A DNA stretch of 37,887 nucleotides from Collinsella sp. (GCA_019419625.1 DXZO01000039.1:1-37887), one strand, 5' to 3'; positions 14,089 through 22,581 are shown, counted from the first letter of the stretch. Notes: generated by a model not told the origin, from the sequence alone. Numbers and translations: made by a program.

Positions 14089-15249
14089 TTAGCGCAGGAA
14101 CTCGGACTGCCATACCTCGAGCTGTTCTGCCAGGCTCTTACCGCTAGAAGGCACGCTGAACTCGGGACGTCTGGGCAGCAGCGCACACTTAAGAATTGCC
14201 ACGATGGTCTGCGAGACAAAGCGTCGCGTATCCTTGTCAAAGCCTTGCGCAGCCTGGAGCATCACGGGCAGGCTCTCGCGCAGATTTCCTGCGATATCTG
14301 CAAACCGCTCAGCACCCGTAGCCTCAAACACGGAGAACAACGCATCTACAAAACGCTCGCGTTCGCTAGGTGACACTGCAAGCAGCATCTCGCGAATGGA
14401 GCCATCAACGTATCGAGCACCGGCGGACAGGCGCTCACAGTACACGAAGTCGCGACCATCAACCACCCAGCTAAAGGGATTATGCTGCAGCAGGCTGAAC
14501 TCGGTGCTCTCAACGATGGCATAGTCCTCCTGCGTCTCGAACATCATGCCAAAGATCGACGACCGAGGAAGCGTCTTGTCGATTCGCCCGGAAAGATCGG
14601 CAAAGGCGTTGCCGTTCAGAAACTCCTCGACGAAGCCCGGACCATCATGGGAATACACCCGCTCGATTCGCTCACGGGCGACATCGGAGCACATCGCCGC
14701 ACCGTACACCGCAAGGTTTCCACCCTTGGAATGACCTCCGCACAAAAGCGGCCCGTCAATCGCATCCGCTGCCTCGCCCACATAACGCGCCGCGGATTCC
14801 TGGGCCGGCACAGGACACCGGAATGCCATGTTAAAGTCCTCTTTCCAGCCCACAATCGTACTGTCGGTCCCCCGGAAGGAAAGATAACTAAACCCCGCCG
14901 GAAACCGGAACGCCATGGCTGCAAACTGCTCTGTCGCCACCACATCGCTCACGGCATGATAGCCACAAACGTGCACGCCACGGTAGCGAGGGCTTGCTGC
15001 CACGGCCTCCAACAAGGCCCTGCTCCCCTCTGGGTCCCACAAGTCGCCAATCATGTCCCGGTAGCACTCGGCACGCAGCAACTCGCGTACGTCTAGGCCC
15101 TGCCAGTTCGTCAGCTCCGCCATATCACCCGGCAAACGCAAATAGGACAACCACGCAAAGACCAGGCTATCCACCGCGCAGAACGGCCGCTCCTCAAACG
15201 GATCAAACGCCGTCTGGGCATAGGTCAAAAAATTAGGCGAATCCGACAT
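14089..15249 (-). CDS. Mbeg1-like (DUF2974) alpha/beta hydrolase
   Basis: A 386-residue protein with a lipase-like alpha/beta-hydrolase core at about 100-260. SYLSFRGTDSTIVGWKEDFN (121-140) is the lipase oxyanion region, and CGGHSKGGNLA (170-180) is the nucleophile elbow with Ser174; HDGPGF (about 206-211) may hold an acid/His site. This matches the Mbeg1-like family, whose members are uncharacterised. No signal peptide, so it is cytoplasmic. GGGAGG lies just before the ATG. The gene is enclosed by two near-identical REP-like repeats, 2 bases after the stop and 17 bases before the start, and no own promoter was found between them and the ldh terminator. Confidence 0.78.
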   Translation of the reverse strand: MSDSPNFLTYAQTAFDPFEERPFCAVDSLVFAWLSYLRLPGDMAELTNWQGLDVRELLRAECYRDMIGDLWDPEGSRALLEAVAASPRYRGVHVCGYHAVSDVVATEQFAAMAFRFPAGFSYLSFRGTDSTIVGWKEDFNMAFRCPVPAQESAARYVGEAADAIDGPLLCGGHSKGGNLAVYGAAMCSDVARERIERVYSHDGPGFVEEFLNGNAFADLSGRIDKTLPRSSIFGMMFETQEDYAIVESTEFSLLQHNPFSWVVDGRDFVYCERLSAGARYVDGSIREMLLAVSPSERERFVDALFSVFEATGAERFADIAGNLRESLPVMLQAAQGFDKDTRRFVSQTIVAILKCALLPRRPEFSVPSSGKSLAEQLEVWQSEFLR

Positions 15250-15265
15250 GGCCCTCCCATCAACT

Positions 15266-15298
15266 ATGGTGCATTGGGGTCAGGTTACTTTGCACCAA
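15266..15298. repeat. REP-like element, right of Mbeg1-like gene
   Basis: TGGTGCA and TGCACCA surround GGGGTCAGGTTACTT. It lies between the ldh terminator and the hydrolase start, in direct orientation to the copy at 14052. The sequence type (GGG-CAGGTTACTTT in a small palindrome) is typical of REP elements mobilised by RAYT transposases; none is present here. Confidence 0.75.
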
Positions 15299-15333
15299 AA
15301 AGGCGCCCGGGCCGTGTGGACCCGGACGCCTTT
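15299..15333 (-). terminator. ldh terminator
   Basis: Minus strand: AAAGGCGTCCGGG, 9-base loop, CCCGGGCGCCTTT followed by TT, with one mismatch in the stem. It lies 32 bases after the ldh stop. Confidence 0.88.
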
Positions 15334-15364
15334 CATTGTAGCCTGTTGCCCAAAAGAGCTTGAT

Positions 15365-16315
15365 TTAGCAGGAGAAGTCGACGCTGTCGATGATGTCCTT
15401 GAGGGCCTTGGCGGAGGCGGTAAGCTCATGCTGCTCGTCATCGTTCAGCGGCACGGGGACGCGGCAGACAACGCCGTCGCGGCCAACGACGGTCGGCATG
15501 GAGATGGCAAGATCGGACAGGCCGTACTCGCCCACCATGAGCGAGGAGACAGGCAGAACGGTCTGCTCATCGCGCATGACGGCAGTGCAGATGCGCTTGA
15601 CGGCCATGGCGACGCCGTAGTAGGTGGCGTGCTTCTTCTCGATGATGGTGTAGGCGGAGTTCTTAACGTCCTCGGCGATGCGCTTCTCGGCAGCCTCATG
15701 CTCCAGGTGGCCGTGAAGCTCGCAGAAGGTGTTCAGCGGAACGCCGGCAACCTGGGCGCTGGACCAAGCGACGAACTCGGAGTCGCCGTGCTCACCCATG
15801 ACATAGGCCTGAACATCGCGCGGGTCAACCTCGACGTGAGCGCCAAGCATCTGCTGTAGGCGGCCAGTGTCGAGCACGGTGCCGGAGCCGATGACATGGC
15901 CCTCGGGCAGGCCGGACATCTTGATGGCGGCATAGGTCAGAACATCGACCGGGTTGGAGACAATGAGCAGAATGCCGTCGAAGCCAGACTTCTTAATTTC
16001 GGGAATGATGGACTTAAAGATGTTGACGTTCTTGTTGACCAGGTCCAGGCGAGTCTCACCGGGCTTCTGGGCAGCGCCAGCGGTGACGACGATCATGGCG
16101 GCGTCGGCGACATCGGAATAATCGCCGGCGTAGATCTTCATCGGCTCGGCAAACGTCATGCCGTGCGCGATATCCAGGGCCTCACCCTCGGCGCGGTTCT
16201 TGTCCACGTCGATGAGGACCATCTCGGAGAACAGACCACTCTGCATCAGCGCGAACGCCGAAGACGAACCAACGAAACCGCAGCCGACAATAGCGACCTT
16301 CTTCTCGTTAACCAT
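15365..16315 (-). CDS. ldh: L-lactate dehydrogenase
   Basis: A 316-residue NAD-dependent L-lactate dehydrogenase reducing pyruvate to L-lactate and regenerating NAD+ in fermentation. Seen: the Rossmann loop GCGFVGS (11-17), GETRLDLVNKN (substrate loop with Arg), VSNPVDVLTY, GSGTVLDTGRL and the active-site GEHGDSE with the catalytic His. Arg in GETR and the GSGT-D pattern distinguish it from malate dehydrogenase. The ATG at 16315 has GGGAG 6 bases upstream; upstream in-frame sequence is leader. A GC hairpin lies 28 bases before the start. Confidence 0.93.
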   Translation of the reverse strand: MVNEKKVAIVGCGFVGSSSAFALMQSGLFSEMVLIDVDKNRAEGEALDIAHGMTFAEPMKIYAGDYSDVADAAMIVVTAGAAQKPGETRLDLVNKNVNIFKSIIPEIKKSGFDGILLIVSNPVDVLTYAAIKMSGLPEGHVIGSGTVLDTGRLQQMLGAHVEVDPRDVQAYVMGEHGDSEFVAWSSAQVAGVPLNTFCELHGHLEHEAAEKRIAEDVKNSAYTIIEKKHATYYGVAMAVKRICTAVMRDEQTVLPVSSLMVGEYGLSDLAISMPTVVGRDGVVCRVPVPLNDDEQHELTASAKALKDIIDSVDFSC

Positions 16316-16342
16316 TAGAAACTCCCATCTCTCTCCACAAAC

Positions 16343-16371
16343 AAGCCGCCCGGGAACGACCCGAGCGGCTT
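16343..16371 (-). terminator. hairpin between aminotransferase and ldh
   Basis: AAGCCGC-C-CGGG, loop AACGA, CCCG-A-GCGGCTT. On the minus strand it is followed by GTTTG only. It may end the aminotransferase transcript or act in the ldh leader. Confidence 0.5.
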
Positions 16372-16516
16372 GCCGTAATCCCAATACATCCAATCGGGAC
16401 TTTGATTATGCTCCTATTCGCAGCCAAAAATCGACCGTTTACCGAAATTGTTTGCAGAAATCGTAAAATAACTGCACGAAATCGGTTTCGAGCTATTGAC
16501 GAGCCGAAATACCTTT

Positions 16517-17680
16517 CTAATACAGGCCCGCCTCGCGAATGGCCTCGACAGCCAAAGCAATCTGGTCGGGCGGCAAGACCAGCGCCATGCGCACGTGCCC
16601 CTCGCCCGAAGGACCAAAGCTCGCGCCCGGCGTCACCACAACGCCGGCCTTCTCCATGAGCTCCTCGCAAAACGCCATGGAATCGGTGCGACCACCGGGA
16701 AGCTTGGCCCACACAAACATAGAGCCATGCGCGTTGGGACGCTCCCAGCCCAGGCCCTCAAGACCGTCGCACAGGGCATCGCGGCGCTCCTGGTACTTCA
16801 GACGCTGCGCCTCGACCTCATCGCGCGGACCGTTCAGGCAGGCGATAGCAGCCTTCTGGATCGGGAAGAACATGCCAAAGTCGATCTGGCCGCGCAGCTT
16901 GGCAAAGGCAGAGACCACGTCCTCGCGGCCGACCAAAAAGCCGATACGCGCACCGGTGACGTTAAACGACTTGGAAAGCGAGAAGAACTCCACGCCCACC
17001 TCAAGCGCACCGGGATACTGCAAGAAGCTGCCGCCCGGCTCGCCGTCGAACACGATGTCGGAGTACGCGTTGTCATGGACGATGAGCAGGTCGTGCTCGC
17101 GGGCGAAAGCGATGATCTCCTCGTAGACCTCGGGCGTGCCCACCGAGCCGACCGGGTTTGCGGGCAGCGACACGATCATATACTTGGCACGATCGGCCAC
17201 CTCGGGATCGATACCCGCCACATAGGGCAGGTAATTATGCTCGGCGACCAACGGATAGTACTCGAGCTTGGCATCGGCGATCTTGGCGCCCGCCTCAAAG
17301 ACCGGGTAGCACGGATCGGGAACCAAAATGGTGTCACCCGGATCGAGCAGGGCCAGGCCCAAATGGCCCACGCCCTCCTGCGTGCCGTTGCACGACTGCA
17401 CCATAGACGGCGTAATGCCGGAGACACCAAAGCGACGCTCATAGTAATCGCACACGGCTTGCTTGAGTTCGGGCAGGTCGCGCAGGGCATACTTCCACAT
17501 CTCGGGATCTTGGGCTGCATGCGTGAGCGCCTCGATCACATGGTCGTACGGCTTAAAGTCGGGCGTGCCCACGCTCATGTTGTAAATGGTCTTGCCCTGA
17601 GCCTTCAGCGCGAGAAGTTTGTTGTTGAGCGAGGCGAAGACCTCCGCGCCAAAGCGGTCGAGACGCTGCGATGCCTGCAT
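16517..17680 (-). CDS. class I/II PLP aminotransferase, candidate for DAP pathway
   Basis: A 387-residue fold-type I aminotransferase. NMSVGTPDFKP (35-45) is the substrate-binding start, VSLPANPVGS replaces the usual NPxNPTG, HDNAYSDIVF supplies the PLP Asp/Tyr, and SLSKSFNVTGARIG carries the PLP Lys. C-terminal HVRMALVLPPDQI has the carboxylate Arg. This subgroup includes LL-DAP and N-acetyl-LL-DAP aminotransferases (DapL/PatA) as well as aspartate aminotransferases. With dapH upstream in the same region and no other candidate here, a lysine-pathway role is plausible but unproven. The ATG at 17680 follows AAAGGTGG. The nadE terminator lies just upstream, so it probably has its own promoter. 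Confidence 0.8.
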   Translation of the reverse strand: MQASQRLDRFGAEVFASLNNKLLALKAQGKTIYNMSVGTPDFKPYDHVIEALTHAAQDPEMWKYALRDLPELKQAVCDYYERRFGVSGITPSMVQSCNGTQEGVGHLGLALLDPGDTILVPDPCYPVFEAGAKIADAKLEYYPLVAEHNYLPYVAGIDPEVADRAKYMIVSLPANPVGSVGTPEVYEEIIAFAREHDLLIVHDNAYSDIVFDGEPGGSFLQYPGALEVGVEFFSLSKSFNVTGARIGFLVGREDVVSAFAKLRGQIDFGMFFPIQKAAIACLNGPRDEVEAQRLKYQERRDALCDGLEGLGWERPNAHGSMFVWAKLPGGRTDSMAFCEELMEKAGVVVTPGASFGPSGEGHVRMALVLPPDQIALAVEAIREAGLY

Positions 17681-17699
17681 GGTGCCACCTTTCGATATG

Positions 17700-17730
17700 A
17701 AAAACGCGGCGCTCCGACAAGAGCGCCGCG
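17700..17730 (-). terminator. nadE terminator
   Basis: Minus strand: CGCGGCGCTC, loop TTGTCG, GAGCGCCGCG followed by TTTTTC. It sits between nadE and the aminotransferase ribosome site. Confidence 0.88.
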
Positions 17731-17797
17731 CGATACGGGCCATCAGATTGCAAAAGTGTAACGCTTGCACCCGCTGTTTTGGTTCAATTTGGCAACC

Positions 17798-19777
17798 TTA
17801 GTCCATCGGATTGAGCGCGTCAATCTGGGCGAGCCACAGGCGCGAGCTGGCGTCACTCGGCATGCGCCAATCGCCGCGCGGGCTGAGCGTGACCGAGCCC
17901 ACCTTGGGGCCATCGGGCAGGCAGCTGCGCTTAAACTGCTGGGCAAAAAAGCGACGGTAGAACGTGTGTAGCCACGTGTGAATGGTCTTGACGTCGTAGA
18001 CGCCCTCGAAGCTCTTGAGCGCCATGCGGTAGATCTTGCCCGGCTCAAAGCCAAAACGCAACAGGTAGTAGAGGAAGTAATCGTGCAGCTCGTACGGGCC
18101 CACCAAATCCTCGGTCTTCTGCGCAATCTCGCCGTCGCCCGTGGGCGGCAGAAGCTCGGGGGACACCGGCGTATCGAGGATATCGAGCAAGACCTCGGCA
18201 ATACGCCCGCCAAAGACATCAGCCGCATAGCGCACCAGATGGCGCACAAGCGTCTTGGGCACGCTCGCGTTGACGGCGTACATGCTCATGTGGTCGCCGT
18301 TATAGGTAGCCCAGCCGAGCGCCAGCTCCGACAGGTCGCCCGTGCCGATGACAAAACCGCCAGCCTGGTTGGCCAGATCCATCAGAATCTGCGTGCGCTC
18401 GCGGGCCTGACTGTTCTCGTAAGTCACGTCCTGCACGGCCGGATCGTGCTCGATGTCCTTAAAATGCTGCTCCACGGCTGCATGGATCGAGACTTCGCGG
18501 AAGCTCACGCCTAGGTCGCGAGCGAGCGACTCGGCATTCGACTTAGTGCGATGCGTCGTGCCGAAGCCGGGCATGGAAACCGCCGTGATACCCGTGCGCG
18601 GCAGCCCCAGCGCATCGAAGGCACGCACGGTCACAAGCAGTGCCAGCGTGGAGTCCAGGCCGCCCGAAAGGCCGATCACCGCAGCCTTGGTGCCCGTGTG
18701 GGCAAGGCGGGTCTTGAGGCCGGCGGTCTGCAGGTCGAGAATGGTCTCGCAGCGCTCGGCCAGATCACCGTGGTCGGCCGGCACAAAGGGCGCGCGGGGG
18801 AAGACACGGTCGATGCCGAGTGCATCGCGCAGGACAGGTTCGTCTGTCAGCACGCCCTCAAACGAAAAATCAACGGTCGTGGACTCCGGTGCATCGTCCG
18901 CGCGCGTCCACGTCGTCGAGCGGCGGCGCTCGGCAACCAGGCGGTCAAGATCGACGTCGGCGATGGCCATATCGCAGGTAAGCAGTTTGGTCGCGGCGAG
19001 CTTCGAGCCGTTTTCGTAGACGAGGTTCTCGCCCGCAAAGACCATGTCGGTCGTGGACTCGCCCTCACTCGCATCCGCGTAGGCATAGGCACAGTACAGG
19101 CGCGCGCTTTGGTTAGAGATAAGGCTGCGGCGGTAATCTGCCTTACCGATGATTTCGTCAGAAGCCGACGGGTTGAGAATCACCGTCGCACCGGCAAGCG
19201 CCATCTCGGTCGAAGGGGGCGCCGGCACCCACAGGTCCTCACAGACCTCAACGCCCAGCACCAGGTCCTCGGCGCCCTCATCACAGCAGCGGTAGACAAG
19301 CCCCGAGCCAAGCGGCACCGGACCCTGACCGGCAAATTCAACCCACACGGGATCGGCAGGCGCCGGGGCAAACCAGCGGCGCTCGTAGAACTCGCCATAG
19401 TTGGGCAGATACTTCTTAGCCGTAAGGCCCAAAAGCTCGCCCGCACAGCACACGGCCGCGCAGTTGTAGATGTTTTCGGCCACCGCAACGGGAAGGCCGA
19501 CGGTAAAGACAATCGGCAGCTCGCGGGTTTCATCGAGGATATGCACCAGAGCAGCCTCGCAGGCATGCAGCAATGTGCGGTTATGGAACAGATCGGCCGC
19601 GGTATAGCCGGTCAGGTTAAGCTCGGGCAGCGCCAGCGCGCGAACGCCGCGCTCGGTAGCCTCGCGAACAGCCGCCAGCGCAACCTCGGCATTGCCCTCG
19701 ACATCGGCCACGCGAATCCGCGGCGACGCCGCCGCCACACGCAAAAAGCCATCAGACTGAGAAAGGTGAAGATTCAT
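17798..19777 (-). CDS. nadE: glutamine-dependent NAD(+) synthetase
   Basis: A 659-residue two-domain enzyme making NAD+ from deamido-NAD with ATP and glutamine. The N-terminal nitrilase-fold glutaminase has the triad Glu52 (LPELNLTG), Lys121/122 (TAKKYLPNYGEF) and Cys179 (GVEVCEDLW). The C-terminal synthetase has the ATP-loop SGGLDS (371-376), MPGFGTT and GTGDLSELALGW. The length fits the long glutamine-dependent class. The ATG at 19777 has GGGAG 7 bases upstream; an upstream in-frame ATG at 19804 lacks a site. Divergent from the next gene, monocistronic with its own terminator. Confidence 0.93.
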   Translation of the reverse strand: MNLHLSQSDGFLRVAAASPRIRVADVEGNAEVALAAVREATERGVRALALPELNLTGYTAADLFHNRTLLHACEAALVHILDETRELPIVFTVGLPVAVAENIYNCAAVCCAGELLGLTAKKYLPNYGEFYERRWFAPAPADPVWVEFAGQGPVPLGSGLVYRCCDEGAEDLVLGVEVCEDLWVPAPPSTEMALAGATVILNPSASDEIIGKADYRRSLISNQSARLYCAYAYADASEGESTTDMVFAGENLVYENGSKLAATKLLTCDMAIADVDLDRLVAERRRSTTWTRADDAPESTTVDFSFEGVLTDEPVLRDALGIDRVFPRAPFVPADHGDLAERCETILDLQTAGLKTRLAHTGTKAAVIGLSGGLDSTLALLVTVRAFDALGLPRTGITAVSMPGFGTTHRTKSNAESLARDLGVSFREVSIHAAVEQHFKDIEHDPAVQDVTYENSQARERTQILMDLANQAGGFVIGTGDLSELALGWATYNGDHMSMYAVNASVPKTLVRHLVRYAADVFGGRIAEVLLDILDTPVSPELLPPTGDGEIAQKTEDLVGPYELHDYFLYYLLRFGFEPGKIYRMALKSFEGVYDVKTIHTWLHTFYRRFFAQQFKRSCLPDGPKVGSVTLSPRGDWRMPSDASSRLWLAQIDALNPMD

Positions 19778-19980
19778 AAGAATGCTCCCGTGCGTAGACG
19801 CCATTCACAACAATTAGCAAGCCCTATTGTAGTTCAACCGCCAGGTGTAACCGCATCCCACCAACTTGGTGAGCTATTGATGAGTTGATGGTATCTGTTA
19901 AATGTCATGTACGATTCACATCTGGTGGGTACCCTGATGGCTAAACGAAACGAAGCAGATTTACACCGGGAGGACCCCGT

Positions 19981-20934
19981 ATGACAACCAAGTACACCGA
20001 CGCGCCGCGCACGCGCGTCATGACACCGGCCGCGCTCAACAACGGCGTGCACGAGAACCATTCCATCGGACAAACCATGGCCATCGCGCCCAAAAAGGGC
20101 CTGTTCGACGACATTTCCATTCCCCAAATCATCGCCGGCGCCGCAGCTGCTGCCACGAGCGTCGCGCTTGCTTCCAAGATCGGCATCGCTGGTTCAGTAA
20201 TTGGTGCCGCCGTGAGCTCGGTCATCACCGTTGTGTCCTCGCAGGTCTACCGCCACTTTATCTCTGCCAGCGCCGAAGCCCTCAAAGGTACGCACGCCGC
20301 CGACGACTACCCCGCCGGTGCTTATGAGCCCGTTGAGTTAAATGCCGAGGAGCACTTGGGCGGCGCCGCAACTACGCAGGAGATGCGCCAAATTGCGGGG
20401 CGCGCGACCACGGCGCGCGTCGCCCCCGACAGCCTGCGCGCCAAGGCGGCAGCAGAGCGCAGCCAGACGCAAAAGAAGGTCATCGTCTTCTCGATCGCCA
20501 TCGCCATCGTCGCGGTCATCGCCTGCGCCGGCGCCATCCTTATCACCACTGCCGGTGAGGGTCTGGGCGAGCGTCCCGAGCCAATCCTTTCGTCGCGCAC
20601 GACCGAGAGCGATGCAAATGTCAACACCCAGTCGCAAGATCAGCAGGCGCAGGCGGACGGCACGCAAGACAGTTCTACCTCAGCCGATTCGTCCTCGAAC
20701 ACCCAAAACCAATCGCAGGGCACCGATTCCTCTACGGCCAACAGTGGCACGCCGTCCGACACGACCAACTCAAGCCAAACAACTGACGGTTCACAGCCGA
20801 ACACGGGAGGCCAGACGAGCGACACCACGTCGGGAACGGGTGCAGCAGACAGTAGCAACACCAACAGCTCGAGCGGAACCGCGTCCGGCACGGCATCTGA
20901 CAACTCGAGCCAAGGCACGGCATCGGGCAACTAA
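19981..20934 (+). CDS. membrane protein with long Ser/Thr/Asn/Gln tail, uncharacterised
   Basis: A 317-residue protein, unrecognised. Residues 1-45 are polar; about 48-80 is an Ala/Ile-rich hydrophobic stretch (AGAAAAATSVALASKIGIAGSVIGAAVSSVITVVSS) that may lie in the membrane. A clear transmembrane helix is at about 165-190 (VIVFSIAIAIVAVIACAGAILITTAG). From 205 to the end the sequence is almost only Ser, Thr, Asn, Gln, Asp and Gly, a flexible, probably extracellular region. Low-complexity tails like this are common in surface proteins of Coriobacteriia. GGGAGG is 8 bases before the ATG. No sorting motif was seen. Confidence 0.7.
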   Translation: MTTKYTDAPRTRVMTPAALNNGVHENHSIGQTMAIAPKKGLFDDISIPQIIAGAAAAATSVALASKIGIAGSVIGAAVSSVITVVSSQVYRHFISASAEALKGTHAADDYPAGAYEPVELNAEEHLGGAATTQEMRQIAGRATTARVAPDSLRAKAAAERSQTQKKVIVFSIAIAIVAVIACAGAILITTAGEGLGERPEPILSSRTTESDANVNTQSQDQQAQADGTQDSSTSADSSSNTQNQSQGTDSSTANSGTPSDTTNSSQTTDGSQPNTGGQTSDTTSGTGAADSSNTNSSSGTASGTASDNSSQGTASGN

Positions 20935-20968
20935 GCACATTTGCCTCTCATAGATAACCGACCTGTAC

Positions 20969-21005
20969 AACGGGCGCGAATCGAAAGCGGTTCGCGCCCG
21001 TTTGC
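20969..21005 (+). terminator. intrinsic terminator
   Basis: AACGGGCGCGAA, 10-base loop, TTCGCGCCCGTT followed by TG. It ends the 19981-20934 transcript. Confidence 0.85.
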
Positions 21006-21036
21006 CTTGGGCGCCGCCATGGCGAACGCTATGCGA

Positions 21037-21062
21037 TGGTAAGATGCTTTACATGTGTAAAG
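21037..21062 (+). promoter_or_regulatory. extended -10 and perfect palindrome before acidic protein
   Basis: TGGTAAGAT (21037-21045) is an extended -10. Directly downstream CTTTACA-TG-TGTAAAG (21047-21062) is a perfect 16-base palindrome that overlaps the ribosome site AGAGGAG. It may be an operator over the start point, or a small hairpin in the leader. Confidence 0.5.
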
Positions 21063-21074
21063 AGGAGATTTGCC

Positions 21075-22367
21075 ATGAGCAGGACAATAGTTAGGCCCAC
21101 GCTTTCGCTGGGCAACCACATCTATCTGTATCGCCTGCTGCGCGACGCGATTGGGTGCGGCAAGCAAACGTTTATGACACAGGTCGAGGAGGCGCTCGCC
21201 GCCGGCGACATGACCGCTTATGACCTGGGCTTTGAGTCCACGCGTGAGCTGCTCGAGGAGCTCGACGACTGCATTAAGCTGACCGTCTTTAAGGGCGGTC
21301 GCCTGTATGCCACCGTCATCGCCAACGAGGCTTGGGATGCCGCCCTTGCCAAGGGCGAGGACAAGCCCAAGGCAGCCAAGGGAGCCAAGCAGTCCTACAA
21401 AAAGAAAAAGCGCGGCGAGAAGGACCTCAAGGCCGTGCGTCCCAAGCACGTTAAACGTCCCAAGCCAGAAACCATGGTTGAAGCCGTGCCGGAGCCCGAG
21501 CCCGAGGCAGAGATCGAAGTCGCTATTGAGGTAACAGCAGAAACCGAAATCACCGCCACGACCGATCCCGAAGTCATATCTGAGCAGGAAACCACTGCGG
21601 AGCTCAACGAAGCTCCCAAGTCGACAACCGAAGAAGCCGCTGACCAGCCCGAGACGTCTGCATTCCAAAACAGCGATGTCTTTGGTGACAAGGCCGAGGA
21701 CGATCAGTCCGACGAGCCCGCAGATCAAGACGCTACCGAGTCGACGCCGGAGCCCGAGGCACCGCAGCCCGCCATCTCGCTCACGGTCGTCTATGACCCC
21801 GAGAACGCAAACGCCGGCATCACCACCATGGCATCCACGCCCATCGAGGCAAAGTCGAGCGTCGAGAATCAGAGCGCTCCGCAAGTCGAGTTCGACACCG
21901 CGACCGCAGACGCACCTGCCATCGTCGAGCCCGCAGATTCCGCGGCGATGCCGAAAGCGGACACCGAATCAGTACTCGGCGCCGAACCCGCGCCCGTCAT
22001 CGAGGTGACGCCCGTCAATGAGCAGGCCTTCGCACCGACGATGGTACCGGCCCCCGCACCCATAGCGCCCGCCATCCCCGAGGACTTCCCCGTCGATTTC
22101 GCAACCGAGGTCTTCTGCCCCGGCCCGCTTCTGCACCAGTTGTCGACCTATCTCCCCTACGGCGCCGATACCCTCGGCATCGTCGGCGAGTACTACTGGA
22201 TCGCCCGCGAGCGCGGTACCATCGAGGCCGCGCGAAACCGCGCAAGCTTCCCCCTGCGCTACACGCAGGCCGGCGAGCGCCACGAAGTCACCGTGCGCAT
22301 CCGCCGCAACACCACCGGCGGTCTCGGATCCACCTGGGCCATCGATAAAGTCGAAGAACCCGAGTAG
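21075..22367 (+). CDS. uncharacterised protein with basic/acidic linker and conserved ends
   Basis: A 430-residue cytoplasmic-looking protein, unrecognised. Residues 1-90 look folded: LSLGNHIYLYRLLRDAIGCG, then YDLGFESTRELLEELDDCIKLTVFKGGRLYATV, a pattern reminiscent of small winged-helix/LOTUS-like domains (weak). Residues 92-135 are Lys-rich (KKKKRGEKDLK), and 140-320 is an acidic, Pro/Glu/Ala-rich disordered stretch. Residues 340-425 form a second folded part with CPGPLLHQLSTYLPYGADTLGIVGEYYWIARERG and an Arg-rich strand. The basic stretch suggests nucleic-acid contact (inference). The ATG at 21075 follows AGAGGAGA with 6 bases spacing. Confidence 0.65.
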   Translation: MSRTIVRPTLSLGNHIYLYRLLRDAIGCGKQTFMTQVEEALAAGDMTAYDLGFESTRELLEELDDCIKLTVFKGGRLYATVIANEAWDAALAKGEDKPKAAKGAKQSYKKKKRGEKDLKAVRPKHVKRPKPETMVEAVPEPEPEAEIEVAIEVTAETEITATTDPEVISEQETTAELNEAPKSTTEEAADQPETSAFQNSDVFGDKAEDDQSDEPADQDATESTPEPEAPQPAISLTVVYDPENANAGITTMASTPIEAKSSVENQSAPQVEFDTATADAPAIVEPADSAAMPKADTESVLGAEPAPVIEVTPVNEQAFAPTMVPAPAPIAPAIPEDFPVDFATEVFCPGPLLHQLSTYLPYGADTLGIVGEYYWIARERGTIEAARNRASFPLRYTQAGERHEVTVRIRRNTTGGLGSTWAIDKVEEPE

Positions 22368-22374
22368 TAACGAC

Positions 22375-22416
22375 AAACGGCTCAAATCCAAATCAGGATT
22401 TGAGCCGTTTTTATTT
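22375..22416 (+). terminator. strong intrinsic terminator
   Basis: AAACGGCTCAAATCC, loop AAATCA, GGATTTGAGCCGTTT followed by TTATTT. Ends the 21075-22367 transcript, just before repeat copy B. Confidence 0.92.
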
Positions 22417-22441
22417 GTTGATGTTGCGTAACCAACAGCGA

Positions 22442-22541
22442 GCGGGCCGCAAGTGCCCCAGGTTGCCGTGAAAGAGGAGCGACGCGTACTTCGGTACGCG
22501 AGCGACGGCTTGAACGGCAAGATGGGGTGCTTGCGACCCGC
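22442..22541 (+). repeat. structured repeat element, copy B
   Basis: Nested palindrome with outer stems GCGGG/CCCGC (22442-22446, 22537-22541), CGCAAG/CTTGCG, CCCCA/TGGGG, and TTGCCGT/ACGGCAA (22463-22469, 22514-22520). The inner stem CGCGTAC/GTACGCG closes a TTCG tetraloop (22483-22500). The core GTGAAAGAGGAG ... GACG...TTGAAC matches copy A (12768-12865, minus strand) while the arms differ but remain complementary. Confidence 0.75.
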
Positions 22542-22554
22542 GCAGCGTCGAGCA

Positions 22555-22581
22555 GTTACGCGGTTTGGAAAACCGCGCAAC
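22555..22581. repeat. hairpin after ettA, part of repeat copy B
   Basis: GTTACGCGGTTT, loop GGA, AAACCGCGCAAC, three bases past the ettA stop. It is nearly the same as the hairpin at 12680-12707, and is joined to the big element by CAGCGTCGA (22542-22552), as in copy A. It may also end the ettA transcript, though no U tract follows. Confidence 0.75.

Noticed and set aside
16394..16516. Rex operator upstream of ldh
   Set aside because: No TTGTGAA-type dyad was found; only imperfect GAAATCG repeats, which may be chance.
18551..19888. Plus-strand open frame antisense to nadE
   Set aside because: No start signal, no domain; nadE on the other strand has all catalytic motifs.
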